Origin: Sipunculus nudus
Lineage: Eukaryota; Annelida; Sipuncula; Golfingiida; Sipunculidae
DNA length: 64,000 nt
Reading direction: 5' to 3'
Assembly: GCA_026874595.1 (NCBI GenBank)
Contig: CM049310.1
Span: 25,653,058-25,717,057, forward strand
Below are positions 38,901-51,225 of the stretch, one piece after another (within the stretch, counting starts at the first letter, position 1; every line of letters starts with the position of its first letter). Position numbers and translations under genes: made by a program. A model generated the notes under the pieces. It was not told the DNA's origin. It did not search any database and saw only the letters and a program-made list of their open reading frames with translations.

Positions 38901-40104
38901 TGTGTCATGATATCCAATAAAACCAAATAGGGTCATTTATATATTATGTACATTAAATAATGTTTATTTTCGGTCGTTTAGTTTTTATTGTGCGCGGGTA
39001 TCTGTAGATAAATCATTGGTTCCCTAACCCACGACGTTGAATGACTGAGAGAAATATCAACTCGTGACCACGACAAATTTGATGCAAACCACGAGCCGTA
39101 TTTGCGCCTCGGTTTATTTTCTCCCTATAGTGTCACAGTTTAAGTGATAGATCTTATTTACTTATATTACAATTACTTCTCGATAATTACTGTCTTATGT
39201 TACTCTTTATTTTAAATATTATTACTTATGCACTGGCGTATTGGTTACTTAGGGCGTTGGAATTGGGTTCGCGTCTCTTGCAGACAGTCTCCGGCCTAAG
39301 ATTACTGGTCAAAGTATTTACCTTTTATGAAATTTTATGTAGCAGTAGTGAGATTCCCACATAAAACCCTCCAATATTTAAGATAGCGCAGATCTTAAAT
39401 GTGTCCGTCAAAGTATTATTATAACATTAGAAACATTTTGATGTGACATTGCAACAGCATGATTTCCTGAAAACATTAAAATCAAGACAAAATGTTATTT
39501 CAAAATGTTATAAGTAAAACAATTACAAATATGCTGTGGAAGTTTACAAATATGCTGTGGAAGTTTAAAAGAATTAAAAACCGAATTTATCTGTGTGTGG
39601 AGCGTTGGTACATCAAAAAGAGCTTACTGCTGGATACAACTAACCTTCGTTTAAATGTGACAAGAAAACCAGAATAGGTATATTTACAAGCAGAAGTGAG
39701 AACTTAGCTAAGACCTAACGTGCCATGAAAATTCAAGAGCTTATTTTCGTCATCGACACTCATGCGCAACATTGGTTCTAAAAAGCCGTGTAATGGGGCG
39801 TGTTAGTATTATTGAAGCGAGCATAGTCGTGTCGTCACCCTCTTATTTCATCGTCTTTATGGGCGACTGGGCAGGGATGTCGGTATTTTAGGTATGTTAA
39901 AATACATCCGTGTTATAAGGACAATGCTTTTATATGTACATGTCACCTGCCCGTTATTAGTACCGGAGGATATGAAATTTCTTCAACATATACAAATAAA
40001 TGAACACGGGCATGCGGGGACATGTTTGATGCTGAGAAGACTGCTTTACCTTCGAGTAAGGGATGAGAACAAAAAACATTTTATCGAGGTGACGAGATAA
40101 AATT
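35077..40104. other. intergenic stretch, no gene recognised
   Basis: Contains a (TA)n run (35912-35991) and a dispersed repeat at about 37130-37260 (C run, then GTGTACGGTGGGATCGGC). A possible minus-strand 5' UTR donor lies at 36525 (CTACCAG-GTAGGT). An ATTGG box (about 38634) and AACATGGCGGCAACA, YY1-site-like (about 38818), could mark a promoter, but no first exon follows. Other frames, such as 36697-36993, look like chance. Confidence 0.4.
37130..37260 (+). repeat. dispersed repeat, copy 1 of 3
   Basis: TGTGTACGGTGGGATCGGC followed by GGCCTATTT recurs at about 45545-45670 and, more diverged, at 55495-55680. Identity of the family is unknown. Confidence 0.5.
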
Positions 40105-40732
40105 AAAAGTAAGAAAGTTGACGGCGGTCGGTATGGTGTGGTAGGGAGAATTGTCTGTCGTCCCCGTGATACAAAAGTCAATGTACAGGTGAGCTCCGTA
40201 AAAATGTGACATAATTAATGGCATGTCTGACCTTCTGTTGGTGGTCTAGATGTATCCACATGTAGCCACATCCTCTTGGGGTGAACATCCATTCTTGGAC
40301 GTTTCTAAGAAGAGAAACAGAAGCTCTATGTAAAAAATATATATATATCAAATCGTAACCTGATTATTCTAAGACATATCAATGTGCATGATTTCTGGCT
40401 TCTGTTTTGCCGCTAGGAGCTCACTACTTTGAAAAGATACACAAACTACAGGGACATGCATTGATTAAAGTAAGGTAAGAAATAGAACAAGAAAATGTAT
40501 TCTTACTGAGTGAAACTTAAAGACTTTTTTCTGGAAAAAAATCTATTTACCTCAACTTTTAAGTGAACTTTATATACTAGACGATATTTCTACTACAGTT
40601 GAATATATGTTTGTAAATATACATGTATATAGTAAGGGAGCTGTATGCTGAACCGAAGACAATATAGTCGCACGGGCAATACTCAAATAAACAACAATTC
40701 GTTTTATATTCATCTGGACATTTTGAATAATA

Positions 40733-41812
40733 TTTTAACTAGGGACCAAAGGATCTGGACGCTCAGCTGAACTTTCTACAACGAAGTTTTTATGAGCTAT
40801 TGTAAAATGTTGGTCCTGTGATTTGACTCTTGACCTTGCGACCTGAAAATCAATAGGGTTCTTCTCCTATTGGCAGGTGAGCCAAATGTGAAAGACGGGA
40901 GGTTTGGGACTAACATTTGGCGTTAAATGCATTAATAAAAATCTTTCTAAAGAAGCTGACCCTGTGATCTTGACCTCTGACCTTGTGAACTCAAAATCTA
41001 CAGGTTTCTTCTTATTCTCGGGTAAGGAGGTCCTGAAAGATGGAAGGTGTGACTTTAAAAATTTTGGCCAGTATTTCAAACATATTGGGTTCACAAGTGT
41101 CCTAAATTTCCACTGATTTGACCTTGAAGTTCAAGGTCAAGGTCCCCAGGGAGAAATAATAAAGACACCAGGTTTCAGGACACTTGATGAAATCGCAGTT
41201 GAGAAACTGGTACCATCAATGTAATTTGGCAGTCTAAAAGGAAAGGAAAGAAAAATAAAAAAGACAGGTGCCGCTACAGTAGTTCTTCAGTAGTTGTGAA
41301 ATTAGTCATGATCTTTAAACACAACATGTTTCGGACACCAGATGAAACCACAATTGAGAAAGGTGGCGCCACCGGCCTCTAGCCAATATAAATATATATT
41401 GTTTCAGGACACTAGATGAAACCAAAGCTGAGAAACTGACACTATCGCTGTCATTTGACATTCTCAAAAATAACAATAATAAAAAAATATAGGGGAACTA
41501 ACAATATTCACGGCAAGATTCATGGTAATCCATGCATTAATTATCAAGATATTGGAGGTTTTATATCAAATTTTTAATTATTCTGGGGGTACAAACAAGT
41601 CCCATAGCTCGAACGATATAGGACGCAGTGACCTAATTTTAGGTTTCCAAGGAGATTTATAAATTGATCTCCGTTGGACGTTTCTAGGTCCAGCAGTTAC
41701 GATTTGTGCCTTGCTAACTGACGGACGCACAAGCGGACGGTCGGACAGATGACGGACAGAGTGATATTGCTACACCACAGTTGACTTTTAGTCAGCTGAG
41801 CTATAAAAATAA
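40733..41812 (-). repeat. dispersed element, TTTAGCTCAGCTGAC family, reverse orientation
   Basis: Its left end on the minus strand is TTTATAGCTCAGCTGACTAA near 41812 and its right end TTCAGCTGAGCG ... TTGGTCCCTAGTT near 40733. It lies inside an intron of copy C. Interior includes GGTGGCGCCACC and a GGACGGTCGGACAG block. Confidence 0.6.
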
Positions 41813-41985
41813 CCGAATACTTGTACATTCAAAAACATTAATGATCATACGCTTTTAAATATCAATGACGAAAGACTAACCTCCTTAAAAGTCAAATCAA
41901 GTTTTTTTGAGAGCCCTCAGCTAAAAGTAGTACATCTCGTTTATGGCAGATGGTGCTGATCTCTGACTTTGTCCTCTGGTACACT

Positions 41986-43034
41986 GGCAGATACATACAA
42001 GTGAGTGGACCAAGATGACTTCTCTAATGTTTTTCAAAGAGATATATGTGAATGGAAATCGAGCAATTCACATGGGAAAATCTACTCGCAGTAGTGATAA
42101 AACGACTCTTTTGTGAAAGGATTCGCTAAAACCTTATAGATGAAGAGGCACTATAATGTCTGTTTTATGACCAACATATTGTGATTATATTTGTATGTGC
42201 GGTTGGAGTATATATAATATGATCATTCTTGGGTTCTACCGCTTTGGGTGATATCTGCGTGTTTGGTTCCTCTTAAGACACCTAGGAAAACTAAAGTAAT
42301 TTTTAATATACATTCCTGTAGATACGACTATTATTAGAATACCAGATGACTAATCTTTGCAAATCCATAAATCACTTAGGATACGCCTATTATGTACAAA
42401 CATTAACCAAACACAGAAACGAGCTAATTTTGCAGACGGGTGATAGGACCAGCTCTCATCACACAACGACGGTTGGTTTTCGCAGAAAATTTGCACTCTT
42501 GTAACAGAAGCCATTTTGCGGGTGTTTCTGTCCAAATAACATATCGAAGTAAATATGTACATTCCAAACCTCTGATTTTCGCATGATAGAAATTCCTACC
42601 ATGATCATTTTTTTTCCAGTTGCACTCATTAACTACACAAAGATTACTCCGTGGGACTATATAAACGTTTTCCTTTTTATTATTATCAGCACTCACTAAC
42701 GACAATCACCACCATGAACTCTTAATGTTTTACCAAGATTCCCTCCTCAATTTGTAGTGGAAACAAAATAGAGTATAATTATTGGGTGCTGTTGAAATAT
42801 TCGCTAATGATGTATATATTTTTGTTTGTTTATCTTATTGCTATTTTATTGCGTATCGTGTGGTTAAAGTGTACGGTGGCTCGTATAGGACACACAAAAA
42901 ATCTTGATGTCATTCGATGCGCCAAAGTCTGTAGAATGACAAATCCAAAAACTGCTAAAATCCACTTTGGGAATTTTTTAGAGCGGTTTAAATTAAAATA
43001 TTTAATAAATAACTTGAAGTCACTTGGTTAAGCG
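41986..43034. other. intron-like sequence of copy C
   Basis: Short frames only (for example 42424-42705 minus, 42786-43031 plus); nothing matches the missing exons of the aminotransferase. Confidence 0.4.
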
Positions 43035-43485
43035 ACTTGTACCAGCGGTCAGAGTGCAGCTCAGAGTCATGTCGGAGTCTGTGAAATAAGGATTAGTACA
43101 CGTGTACCAGCTGTCCGGGTGTGGCTCAGTCTCATATCAGAGTCTGTGAACCAGAGATAAGGATTTGTACACGTGTACCAGCGGTTAGGGTGCTGCTCAA
43201 CCTCATGTCGGAGTCTGTGAACGAGAGATAAGTATTAGTACACGTGTACAAGCGGTCAGGGTGCTGCTAAGTCTCATGTCGGTATCTGTGAACAAGAGAT
43301 AGGGATGAGTACACGTGTACCAGCGGTCCGGGTGCTGCTCAGTCTCATGTCGGAGTCTGTGAACAAGAGATAAGAATTAGTACACGGGTACCAGCGATCA
43401 GGGTGGTGCTCAGTCTCATGTCGGAGTCTGTGAATAAGAGATCAGCATTATGACAGGTGTACCGGAGGTCAGAGTGCTGCTCAGA
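43035..43485 (-). repeat. 71-bp tandem array of aminotransferase exon start (copy C)
   Basis: Seven units of 65-73 bp. Read on the minus strand each carries CTTATCTCTTGTTCACAG then ACTCCGACATGAGACTGAGC, i.e. a splice acceptor plus the first ~35 nt of an exon. The exon continuation found in copy B is absent here. Confidence 0.85.
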
Positions 43486-45326
43486 AAATATCAATAAGTA
43501 CCAATATTATTAATAATTTATAAAAATGTTAAATAAATTGCATGGTTTTGTGAAATACTATACACAATGCTGTAAAAAATGTGCTCCTGTAGAGTTGGTG
43601 ATTATTGGTGTGTTGGATATTTTAATAAGAGCGTTATAACAGATATAGCCTTTTATGTTTTCATTTAACGACGTCCGTGTACTGCCCATCCCGCCCATCC
43701 TCCTGAAGGATAATGCAACACTGCGTGTAGACGACAAGAAATCAATATTATGCATACAGATACTAAAGACTGTCAGAAATGATCCAGAGAGTACAAGTCC
43801 GTATGTAATGTACACTAATCGATAATCTCTCCGACACGCCACTACAATCCCTTGGAATGTCTGCATTATAAGTGCCTGTCTACCGTATGTTTTGATATGA
43901 TGACAAGTTCCTTCATGTCTCGCTTATCAGACTGGAATAGTTTTAGCTGTACGTCATCTGGTGGCAAGTAGTTGTTTTATACAAAACAATAAATATTATA
44001 CATACCACACACGTCAGTAAAGGTCACGTGAACTCAACTGATTCATCTCGTTCCGGTCAGATCTTGGTACAGCGCCGTACAAACAATAAACTACTAACGC
44101 ATGCAGCGGTTCTACAATGTAGTCGATCTATATTTCTTTCGCTGCTTTGGCTAGCAAGATTTCCTGGTTTCACCACCAGCTCTGGCACTAGGGACACAGT
44201 TGTAATCGGACCAATGAGAAGGTGGTAACTTCCGGTTATCTAAAATGATATCTGCGTCATCGGTGATGGTCTGTCAAAACTGTCGCGTGATGAGATATTA
44301 ATTTTCATTCAGAGTGAAAACATTTTCATCCGAGGGATATTCATTAAATACGTTTAAACACGTCTTATGACGGAAAGTTAGGAGTAAATATGAGGCGGTC
44401 CCTATTTAACATCCAGCTAGGTGCGTGGCTAAGAAACGAGAGGGAAGAGTGATCGAAAGTAGCAGAGTTACGGTTACTGGAACAGCTCCTAAATTAAAGG
44501 TTTCTCACGGCAGGAGGGGTATCACGCAGTCGTTGGTAAGCTGTAAAGGGACAATACTAACTACAATGAACTTTTGTCCAATACATAAGTAGTATTTGAA
44601 ATAATGTTGCAAAACTGGTATATTCCTCTGTTTTGTATGACAAAAGGTGTGAAAGATATATGTTCCGGAAAAGGAAAATGACGTGAAACAGTGTAATACT
44701 TAATGTTATGCAGTTATTAAACATGCAATACATCAGAAGCATCTTGATGAAAAAAATTTAATGTCATGTATTCATCCTACTTTGCTAATCTGACTATATA
44801 ACAACATTCATAGATAAATGTTTTTTGAACAACGACGTATTGCATCTGCTTATATATAAGAATTCATACAAACTTATCTAAATACAGTAAAATTCCACTA
44901 GCGGCCACTCAGAACATTCGACCACCTGTGTACTACATGCTCCCATTTCTCGGTCGCCGTAGAGCATATAACAATATGATTTTATTTGATTCCTATATGC
45001 ACGCGTAACAAATCATAACTCATGGATTTCAGATACACGTAACTTGGCATATATAACAGACATGGAGCGGACATTCAGAATCAGGTCATTTTATGATTGC
45101 CACGCCAAGCTGCCCACGAGTAAAAGCATTTCTCTCATACATGAAAATAAAACAATACAAGATTCACAAGAAGAGCTGAAAGAGCTATAAAAATTTGAAC
45201 AATTTTGTTAATGAGCTGAAATTAACTATATACTACCATGAGGTTGTCGTAAAAGCGTGTTAGTTTAAGGTACAGATTCGTCCCTAAACAAAATCGAATC
45301 GAATTGACTCGCGGTCCTTCGATCAG

Positions 45327-45327
<1 letters not shown>
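43486..45327. other. spacer between copies B and C, no gene recognised
   Basis: A 102-codon minus frame at 43558-43866 has a hydrophobic stretch but no recognised domain. The segment 44140-44235 resembles 62214-62305 in copy A territory, so it is probably part of the duplicated unit. Confidence 0.4.

Positions 45328-45392
<65 letters not shown>
45328..45392. repeat. (TA)n microsatellite
   Basis: Near-pure TA run. Confidence 0.95.
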
Positions 45393-46271
45393 GTAGTTAG
45401 AGGTACAGATAATCGCTGCATGAGGCTTCAGTATAGATGTCGCACCAGGTAAGCTGTTGATGTCTATGTATCACTAACGTTATATATGTAAGCAAGGTTT
45501 TACGTAGTTTAAAGCCAGCTATTCGTCTGCCTTATGTGCAGAGGTAATGCGACTTCGGACTTGTTCTTTTCGAGGGCACCCCTCATGTTATAAACAAAGA
45601 GCTTGTGTACGGTGGGATCGGCCTTTTCTGGTCTATTTAAAAAAAGATCCAGGGAGCATCTTTCATTAATTGACATTGAATGATGGAAGAGGCCCCTTTA
45701 ACAAACTGGGTCTGAACATTTTTCTTATGAAAGACTTGTAGGACGATACATCCTGTTTCTATTGACATATAAAGTATAATCTAAACATCAAAATGTAAAA
45801 AAAAAACCCCTGATGAAACACGATTTTGCGTTGCAGCTATAGATGAAGTTTAATGGATGATGTGGGAATCAAATAATTTCAGCAACTCAGGTGGGTACTT
45901 CAGACATTTAATGGAACACCACCGCAATATTTCTGGCTGTCGGATTTGGATGAGATAACAAAATCAGGGCAGAATTCCTGATGACATGTAACGACGTTCT
46001 TATGTGTATACATTATCTGTTAATACAGGCAGCCGGGGACTGGGCTGGAAAATAAAAAATAACATTACTACCCTACTAGTCATCACAGAGAGGTAGATTA
46101 CTTTGCTAATACCATAAATGCATGTGAGTTAAATATGAAGGAGGGCTTTTTTTCTATTTAAGTAAGGTATAGTTATCAAGTAATATGTATATACGTGTGT
46201 ATCTATGTAGTTATTCGGATTGCATAAAACTGCAAGTTTCAATTATTCCACTTATTAATCTAGTGATAATA
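45393..46271. other. no gene recognised
   Basis: Holds dispersed repeat copy 2 (about 45545-45670, GTGTACGGTGGGATCGGC). Otherwise featureless. Confidence 0.4.
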
Positions 46272-46467
46272 CAAGGGCGGATCCAGGATTTATAAAAAGG
46301 AGGGGTCCAACCCGGGAAGACTACTGAGAAAACCTTATAAAGGTCCATAGGTGCGAAAGGGGGGGGGGGTCCAGGCCGCAAAAATTGGACTGAAACCCTT
46401 AAAAAATTGCATTGGCTGAAAAAGGGGGGTCCGGACCCCCTGGACCCCTCCCCTGGATCTGCTTCTG
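46272..46467. mobile_element. MITE-like palindromic element
   Basis: Ends GGGCGGATCCAGGATTT and CCTGGATCTGCTTCTG, with G runs inside, as in the 15108 copy. It lies just past the last exon of copy B. Confidence 0.65.
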
Positions 46468-47204
46468 TAATATCATATATCATTTATTGCCACATATGAT
46501 ATATTGCCTTATTTGAATTCGAGGTGGTGTAAATCCCAGAGGTGGACAGGCTTTTCGTTGTCGAGTTCATGTTTGTCGGGTTTCGGCTCTGAACACAAAA
46601 CCAGTACTGCGTCCCTCAGTTTAATAAAATCATCAAGACAGCAGTACACGTTACACGAAACCCGGATGTACAGTGCCCCCTGGATAGCTTTACAGGTAAT
46701 CACGACAGGGTATCTGGTCCATCAAATCACGTCCAAGTTGTACAGCGCCTTCCTGAAACAATGTGACATGTTAGATAGTATGCACGACAGAGAAATAATA
46801 TAAAGGTTGTACACCATTAACAGAAATGTTTAGGCACGACTGATCATATTTTATGTACCACTTATGTGTGAAAAACCGCAACGCTGAGCCAGGAAAGGGG
46901 TACTAGCAATTAAATTAGATTCTGGGTACTTTGTTGAAGGGCGCCTGGAGCTCCGGTCCCAGAGACAGGCTTTCAGTTCCCCACCCCTCCATCAGGAGCT
47001 GAACTCCCTCCTTCAATAACGGAACCACGTAGGCCGATTCTGCATCATGAAAATGAGAAGATCAAAATGGGAAGTAAAAGTAAACGTAAAAGGGGGGGGG
47101 GGGGGGGTACTCAAAGTACACCTTCTAGTTATAATGCCCCCCTATTCTAAATACCTGTATCCGCCCCTGTTCTGTATGTTCTGCATACTTTAGTGTTGAG
47201 TCTG

Positions 47205-48946
47205 TTTTTATGCCCCCGCCACAAAGTGGCTGGGGCATATAGTTTTACCATGTCCGTCCTTCCGTCCTTCCGTCATTCCGAAATCAAACAGTTGTACGGA
47301 CTTTTTTTCGCAATGCCTGCAGATATTGGCCTGATTTTTGGTGTGTGGGCAGATAATGACCAGTTACAGATCGAGTTCGCATTTCGTCCTGGTTGACCTA
47401 CTTTTGACCGTTTTACGGCTCCTAAACTTAGAAAATTTCATGAAAAATAGAAATTTTCATGACATATACACATGTACGGACTTTTTTTTCGCAATGCCTG
47501 TAGATTTTGGCCTGATTTATGGTGTGTGGGCAGATAATGACCAGTTACAGATCGAGTTCTCGTTTCTTCCAGGTTGACCTACTTTTGACCGTTTTACGGC
47601 TCCTAAACTTAGAAAATTTCATGAAAAATAGAAATTTTCATGACAAATACACATGTACCGACTTTTTTTTCGCAATGCCTGCAGATATTGGCCTGATTTT
47701 AGGTGTGTGGGCAGATAATGACCAGTTACAGATTGAGTTCGCGTTTCGTCCCAGTTGACCTACTTTTGACCGTTTTACGGCTCCTTAACTTAGAAAATTT
47801 CATGAAAAATAGAAATTTTCATGACAAATACACATGTACCGACTTTTTTTGGCAATGCCTGCAGATATTGGCCTGGTTTTAGGTGTGTGGGCAGATAATG
47901 ACCAGTTACAGATTGAGTTCGCGTTTCGTCCCAGTTGACCTACTTTTGACCGTTTTACGGCTCCTTAACTTAGAAAATTTCATGAAAAATAGAAATTTTC
48001 ATGACAAATACACATGTATGGACTTTTTTTTCGCAGTGTCTGCAGATATTGGCCTGATTTTTTATATGTGAGCAGATATAGACCAGTTACAGATCGAGTT
48101 CGTGTTTCCTCCTGGTTGACCTTCTTTTTTACGGCTCCTAAACATAATAATATCAAGAAAAATATGAATTTTCATGACAAATGTACACGAACAGCCGTTT
48201 TAGCCCTCAGCTCATAGGCTGATGGGCTATTGTTGTCACCCAAGCTGTCCGTCTGTCCGTCCGGAGTCTGTCCGTCCTGCGTCTGTTAACTTTTACCTTG
48301 TGAACGGGATATATATATCTCTAAAAAGATTCACCGTTGCAATTTTATTTCATCAGTGAATATGTATATCGATAAAATCTCGGTCAAGTTCGAAGATGGG
48401 TGACCTTGACCCATTTTTCTACATTTTACAGCTTATTATACAAAAACACTCAAAAGCTTATATCTCAGGAACCATATGGTGGATTGTTATGAAACATGGT
48501 ACATACCTCTCCAATTTAAATTTATAACTGATTATCAGCTTTTGCTAATAATCTAGTTTCGTAATGCAGTGCTTACAGATACTGGCCTAATGTTTGGTCT
48601 GTGGGCGCATAATGACCACTTACAGATCAAGTTCGCGTTTAACAGTTGACCTATTTTTGACCATATGACAATACCTGAACATAGAAAATTTCATGAAAGA
48701 CAGAAATTTTTATGAAAAATGCACATGTATGCACTTTTTTTTTAAATGCCTGCAGATACTGGCCTGATTTTACGGGTTTGTTGCTTGATAATGACCCGTT
48801 ACATATCGTGTTTGTATTTTGCCCTTGTTGACCTACTTTTGACCATACGACACCTCCTGAACTTAAAAAAAAAAAATCACAAAATTTAACAAATGTTTCT
48901 AATTTGCCTCAGGCGGGGGCATTCGTGTCGTTCTGACACATCTAGT
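47205..48946 (+). mobile_element. non-autonomous Helitron/Helentron-like element, copy 2
   Basis: Same ends as copy 1: a T run with ATGCCCCCGCCACAAAGTGGC, and GGCGGGGGCATTCG, hairpin GTGTCG-TTC-TGACAC, CTAGT at 48942-48946. Five 180-bp units (about 47297-48190). It lies in the copy B intron before the penultimate exon. Confidence 0.8.
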
Positions 48947-49195
48947 TTTTTAATATGTTACCAATAAAAGACTCAGTGTCCATATGCAAGTTTGAACTGA
49001 TTTTAGGTGTCATTTTGGCGTCATTAAATCCTGGACTGCAACTGTCAGAGTTGTGTGACATTTTTCTTCCCCTTGTCCCCTTGGAAAAAAAATTATTTTA
49101 GAATTTACTTGAAAAGTTGTTCAAATGAAGCCCATCTCTTTAAATCCACTAGGTTCGGCAATAATAGAACGGGGTTCCAGTCTGAAATGAATTAC

Positions 49196-49405
49196 CAGTC
49201 CCCCGAGTGCCTTCAGAAAGTTGACGGCGGTCGGTATATATGGTGTGGTAGTGATCATCCCTCGTCCCCTGGATACAAAAGTCAAAGCGCAGACGTACTC
49301 CGTAAAAATGTGACGTGATGGCATGTCTGACCTTCTGCTAGTAGTCTGGGTGTATCCACATGTAGCCGCATCTTCTTGGGGTGAACATCAACTTGTTGAC
49401 ATTTC
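49196..49405 (-). pseudogene. copy B PLP-lysine exon with stop and frameshift
   Basis: NVNKLMFTPRRCGYMWIHPD aligns with copy A (NVNKWMFTPRGCGYMWIHPD) but is followed by TAG two residues later. The exon is 210 nt against 209 in copy A, so the end is also out of frame. The lysine codon itself is kept. Confidence 0.88.
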
Positions 49406-49684
49406 CTAAAAGTGGAACTATAGACCTTAAACGTACTGAATGGCTTTTAACTAGAGAAACTTTAAATAACATTATCTATTGATCAGCCCATTGAAACTTA
49501 TATCTGTGAAAGTTAACAGATACAAATTCTTCATTCACATGAATATACATATACAATTTTAAAAACGGTGACAAAGAAATGAGAGTTATTCAAAGAAAGT
49601 GACATGAAAACAATAAAGTTGCTTGTATATGTCATGATATGTCCATCACCATTAATAACTTTGAATCTTTGTCGAAAGACTGAC

Positions 49685-49831
49685 CTCCGTAAAAGTCAAC
49701 TCCAAGGTCTTCAATATCAAGAGGCACGTGAAAGCATGACTGAGCACCGTCCACTATAACTCCTCTTTCACGGCAGATGGCGATAATCTCTTTTACTGGC
49801 ACCAGTACTGCAGAGACACTCGTTATGTAAT
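49685..49831 (-). CDS. copy B exon with cofactor-binding Asp/His region, frame intact
   Basis: Encodes YITSVSAVLVPVKEIIAICR and VIVDGAQSCFHVPLDIEDLG, VDFYGG. It is 6 nt shorter than its copy A partner (two residues lost from the VVVV strand) and has Gln where copy A has His in DGAHS. Acceptor TTTTGCAG, donor GTCAGT. Confidence 0.7.
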
Positions 49832-50282
49832 CTGCAAAACATTGGCCTCTGTCAGCCAGTTATCCAGACAATTGTTTCTCCTCTGTCCACTTCGCTACTA
49901 GGAATATCAGAGCCCACAATGAAGCGGAACGTCAAACAGGATATCCGAATTGTGTATTCTCCCAAGATTACAAATATTTCAAGATTTAATATTATTAACC
50001 AGATAAAAGACAACCATCAAAGGCTAAGCGAAATATGTACATATGCATGACAGAGGAATCATAAAATAAAAATTTCTCAAAAGTCTTATTTATTCTCTAG
50101 ATTTCAGAATATGTCATAAACAGTCAAATGATATCATATGATGAGTATAGCTTAGTTCACTATTTAACAATATATTGTCCGACCCCTAAACCACTCCCCC
50201 TTTGGATCTGCGCCTGCATACAACTTTTCTTCCTTTCTTTCACAAAAGATATTCTACCTTTCTTGTTAGTATACACACCTAC

Positions 50283-50396
50283 CGATCACCGCTACCTCAA
50301 TGTCCGGATGTTTGTCCAAGCATTCTTCATATGCTGCCAAAATCACTTCTTTATTTTGTACTGGAAACTTTAGCTCTAGTGTGTGAACTTTTGGTC
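50283..50396 (-). CDS. copy B exon, frame intact
   Basis: Encodes PKVHTLELKFPVQNKEVILA, AYEECLDKHPDIEVAVI; the split Asp then joins the next exon (D-YITS). Acceptor TATTACAG, donor GTAGGT; 114 nt, phase 1 in and out. This is the usual strand before the ITS/HIxS segment of these enzymes. Confidence 0.7.
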
Positions 50397-50804
50397 CTGT
50401 AATATACAATAGATAAAATTTATATATACACGTATAAATAATTCATATTATAATTATCATATATATTATAGTATATTATAATCATATAAAAAGTATTATA
50501 ACAATTAAAATTAATACATGTATTTTACATTTTTTTACAATGTAACACAATGGTCGAAAATTTAAAAAATATGGAAAGTTATTTAAGTCATATAACATAT
50601 GCTTGTGTGTGTGACGTAAAGAAGGGACAAATATGTGGAATCAATATTTTTTTAGTAGGAGAGGATGACGATCAGCAAATTGTCTATAAAATCAGAATAT
50701 CATTCATACCTCCACCTTTGGGATTGGGGTATTCATCATCTTCCATGTAAAGACGCCCAAGGGGATTGCATTGTTAAAATGAGCAATGCCGAGGCAAGAC
50801 TTAC

Positions 50805-50921
50805 TTTGTCCTGGCGTTCCGAGGTCTTTCACCATTATGCCGACGGTTCTGTGTGCCCAACTGTTGAGGAGGATGGTGTCAGATGAACTCAGGTTCAGCG
50901 ACTTCAGTGCAGAGTATGTGG
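50805..50921 (-). CDS. copy B exon, frame intact
   Basis: Encodes ATYSALKSLNLSSSDTILLN, SWAHRTVGIMVKDLGTPGQ; 117 nt, phase 1 in and out, acceptor TTGACCAG, donor GTAAGT. It matches the T-A-x-N/Y-x-x-L-K-S-L-x-L helix region of class-V aminotransferases. Confidence 0.7.
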
Positions 50922-51026
50922 CTGGTCAAGAAAGCAAGGTTTTGTGCACCAAAAATATTCAGAAGAAAGTTGAATTGACTAGGATTCCAATCAGTAATGT
51001 CAGTGAAGAGTTAGTCGTTAAGGTAG

Positions 51027-51225
51027 CAGGGGCGGATCCAGGATTTCAGAAAAGGAGGGTTTTAACTCAGGAGGACTAATGACCATCGGTCCGGAAAAGG
51101 GGGTAGGGGTGGGAGGGGTCCAGGCCACATAAAATGGTCTGAAACACTTGAAAGAGGTTTCGGCGTCTGAGAGGGAAGGAGGTTCAGAGGGTTAGGACCT
51201 ACATCCCACCCTCGAGGATCCCTAT
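51027..51225. mobile_element. MITE-like palindromic element
   Basis: Starts CAGGGGCGGATCCAGGATTT; the right end (CTCGAGGATCCCTATC) is diverged. In a copy B intron. Confidence 0.55.

Larger units (their letters stand above)
40105..43485 (-). pseudogene. class-V aminotransferase copy C, decayed
   Basis: The PLP-lysine exon survives at about 40105-40306 (EWMFTPRGCGYMWIHLDHQQ, then KVRHAI), but the residue equivalent to the PLP lysine is Glu (GAA for AAG) and the frame shifts after KVRHAI. The preceding exon is a relic at about 41885-41985, recognisable by GAGATCAGCACCATCTGCCAT but full of stops. The 5' part is only the 71-bp array at 43035-43485. No C-terminal exons found. Cannot make an active enzyme. 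Confidence 0.8.

Noticed and set aside
43558-43866. 102-codon minus frame with a hydrophobic stretch upstream of copy C
   Set aside because: No recognised domain, no splice context and no counterpart in copies A or B.
47193-48217. Repeated ~65-80-codon frames with IGL-IFGVWADNDQLQIEF
   Set aside because: They are the 180-bp Helitron-internal repeat read in one frame; unit variants carry stops and there is no start or domain logic.
50716-50775. Minus-strand LGRLYMEDDEYPNPKGGG before a GTATGA donor as an extra copy B exon
   Set aside because: No acceptor AG lies at its start and the flanking exons already join in phase with family-like sequence.
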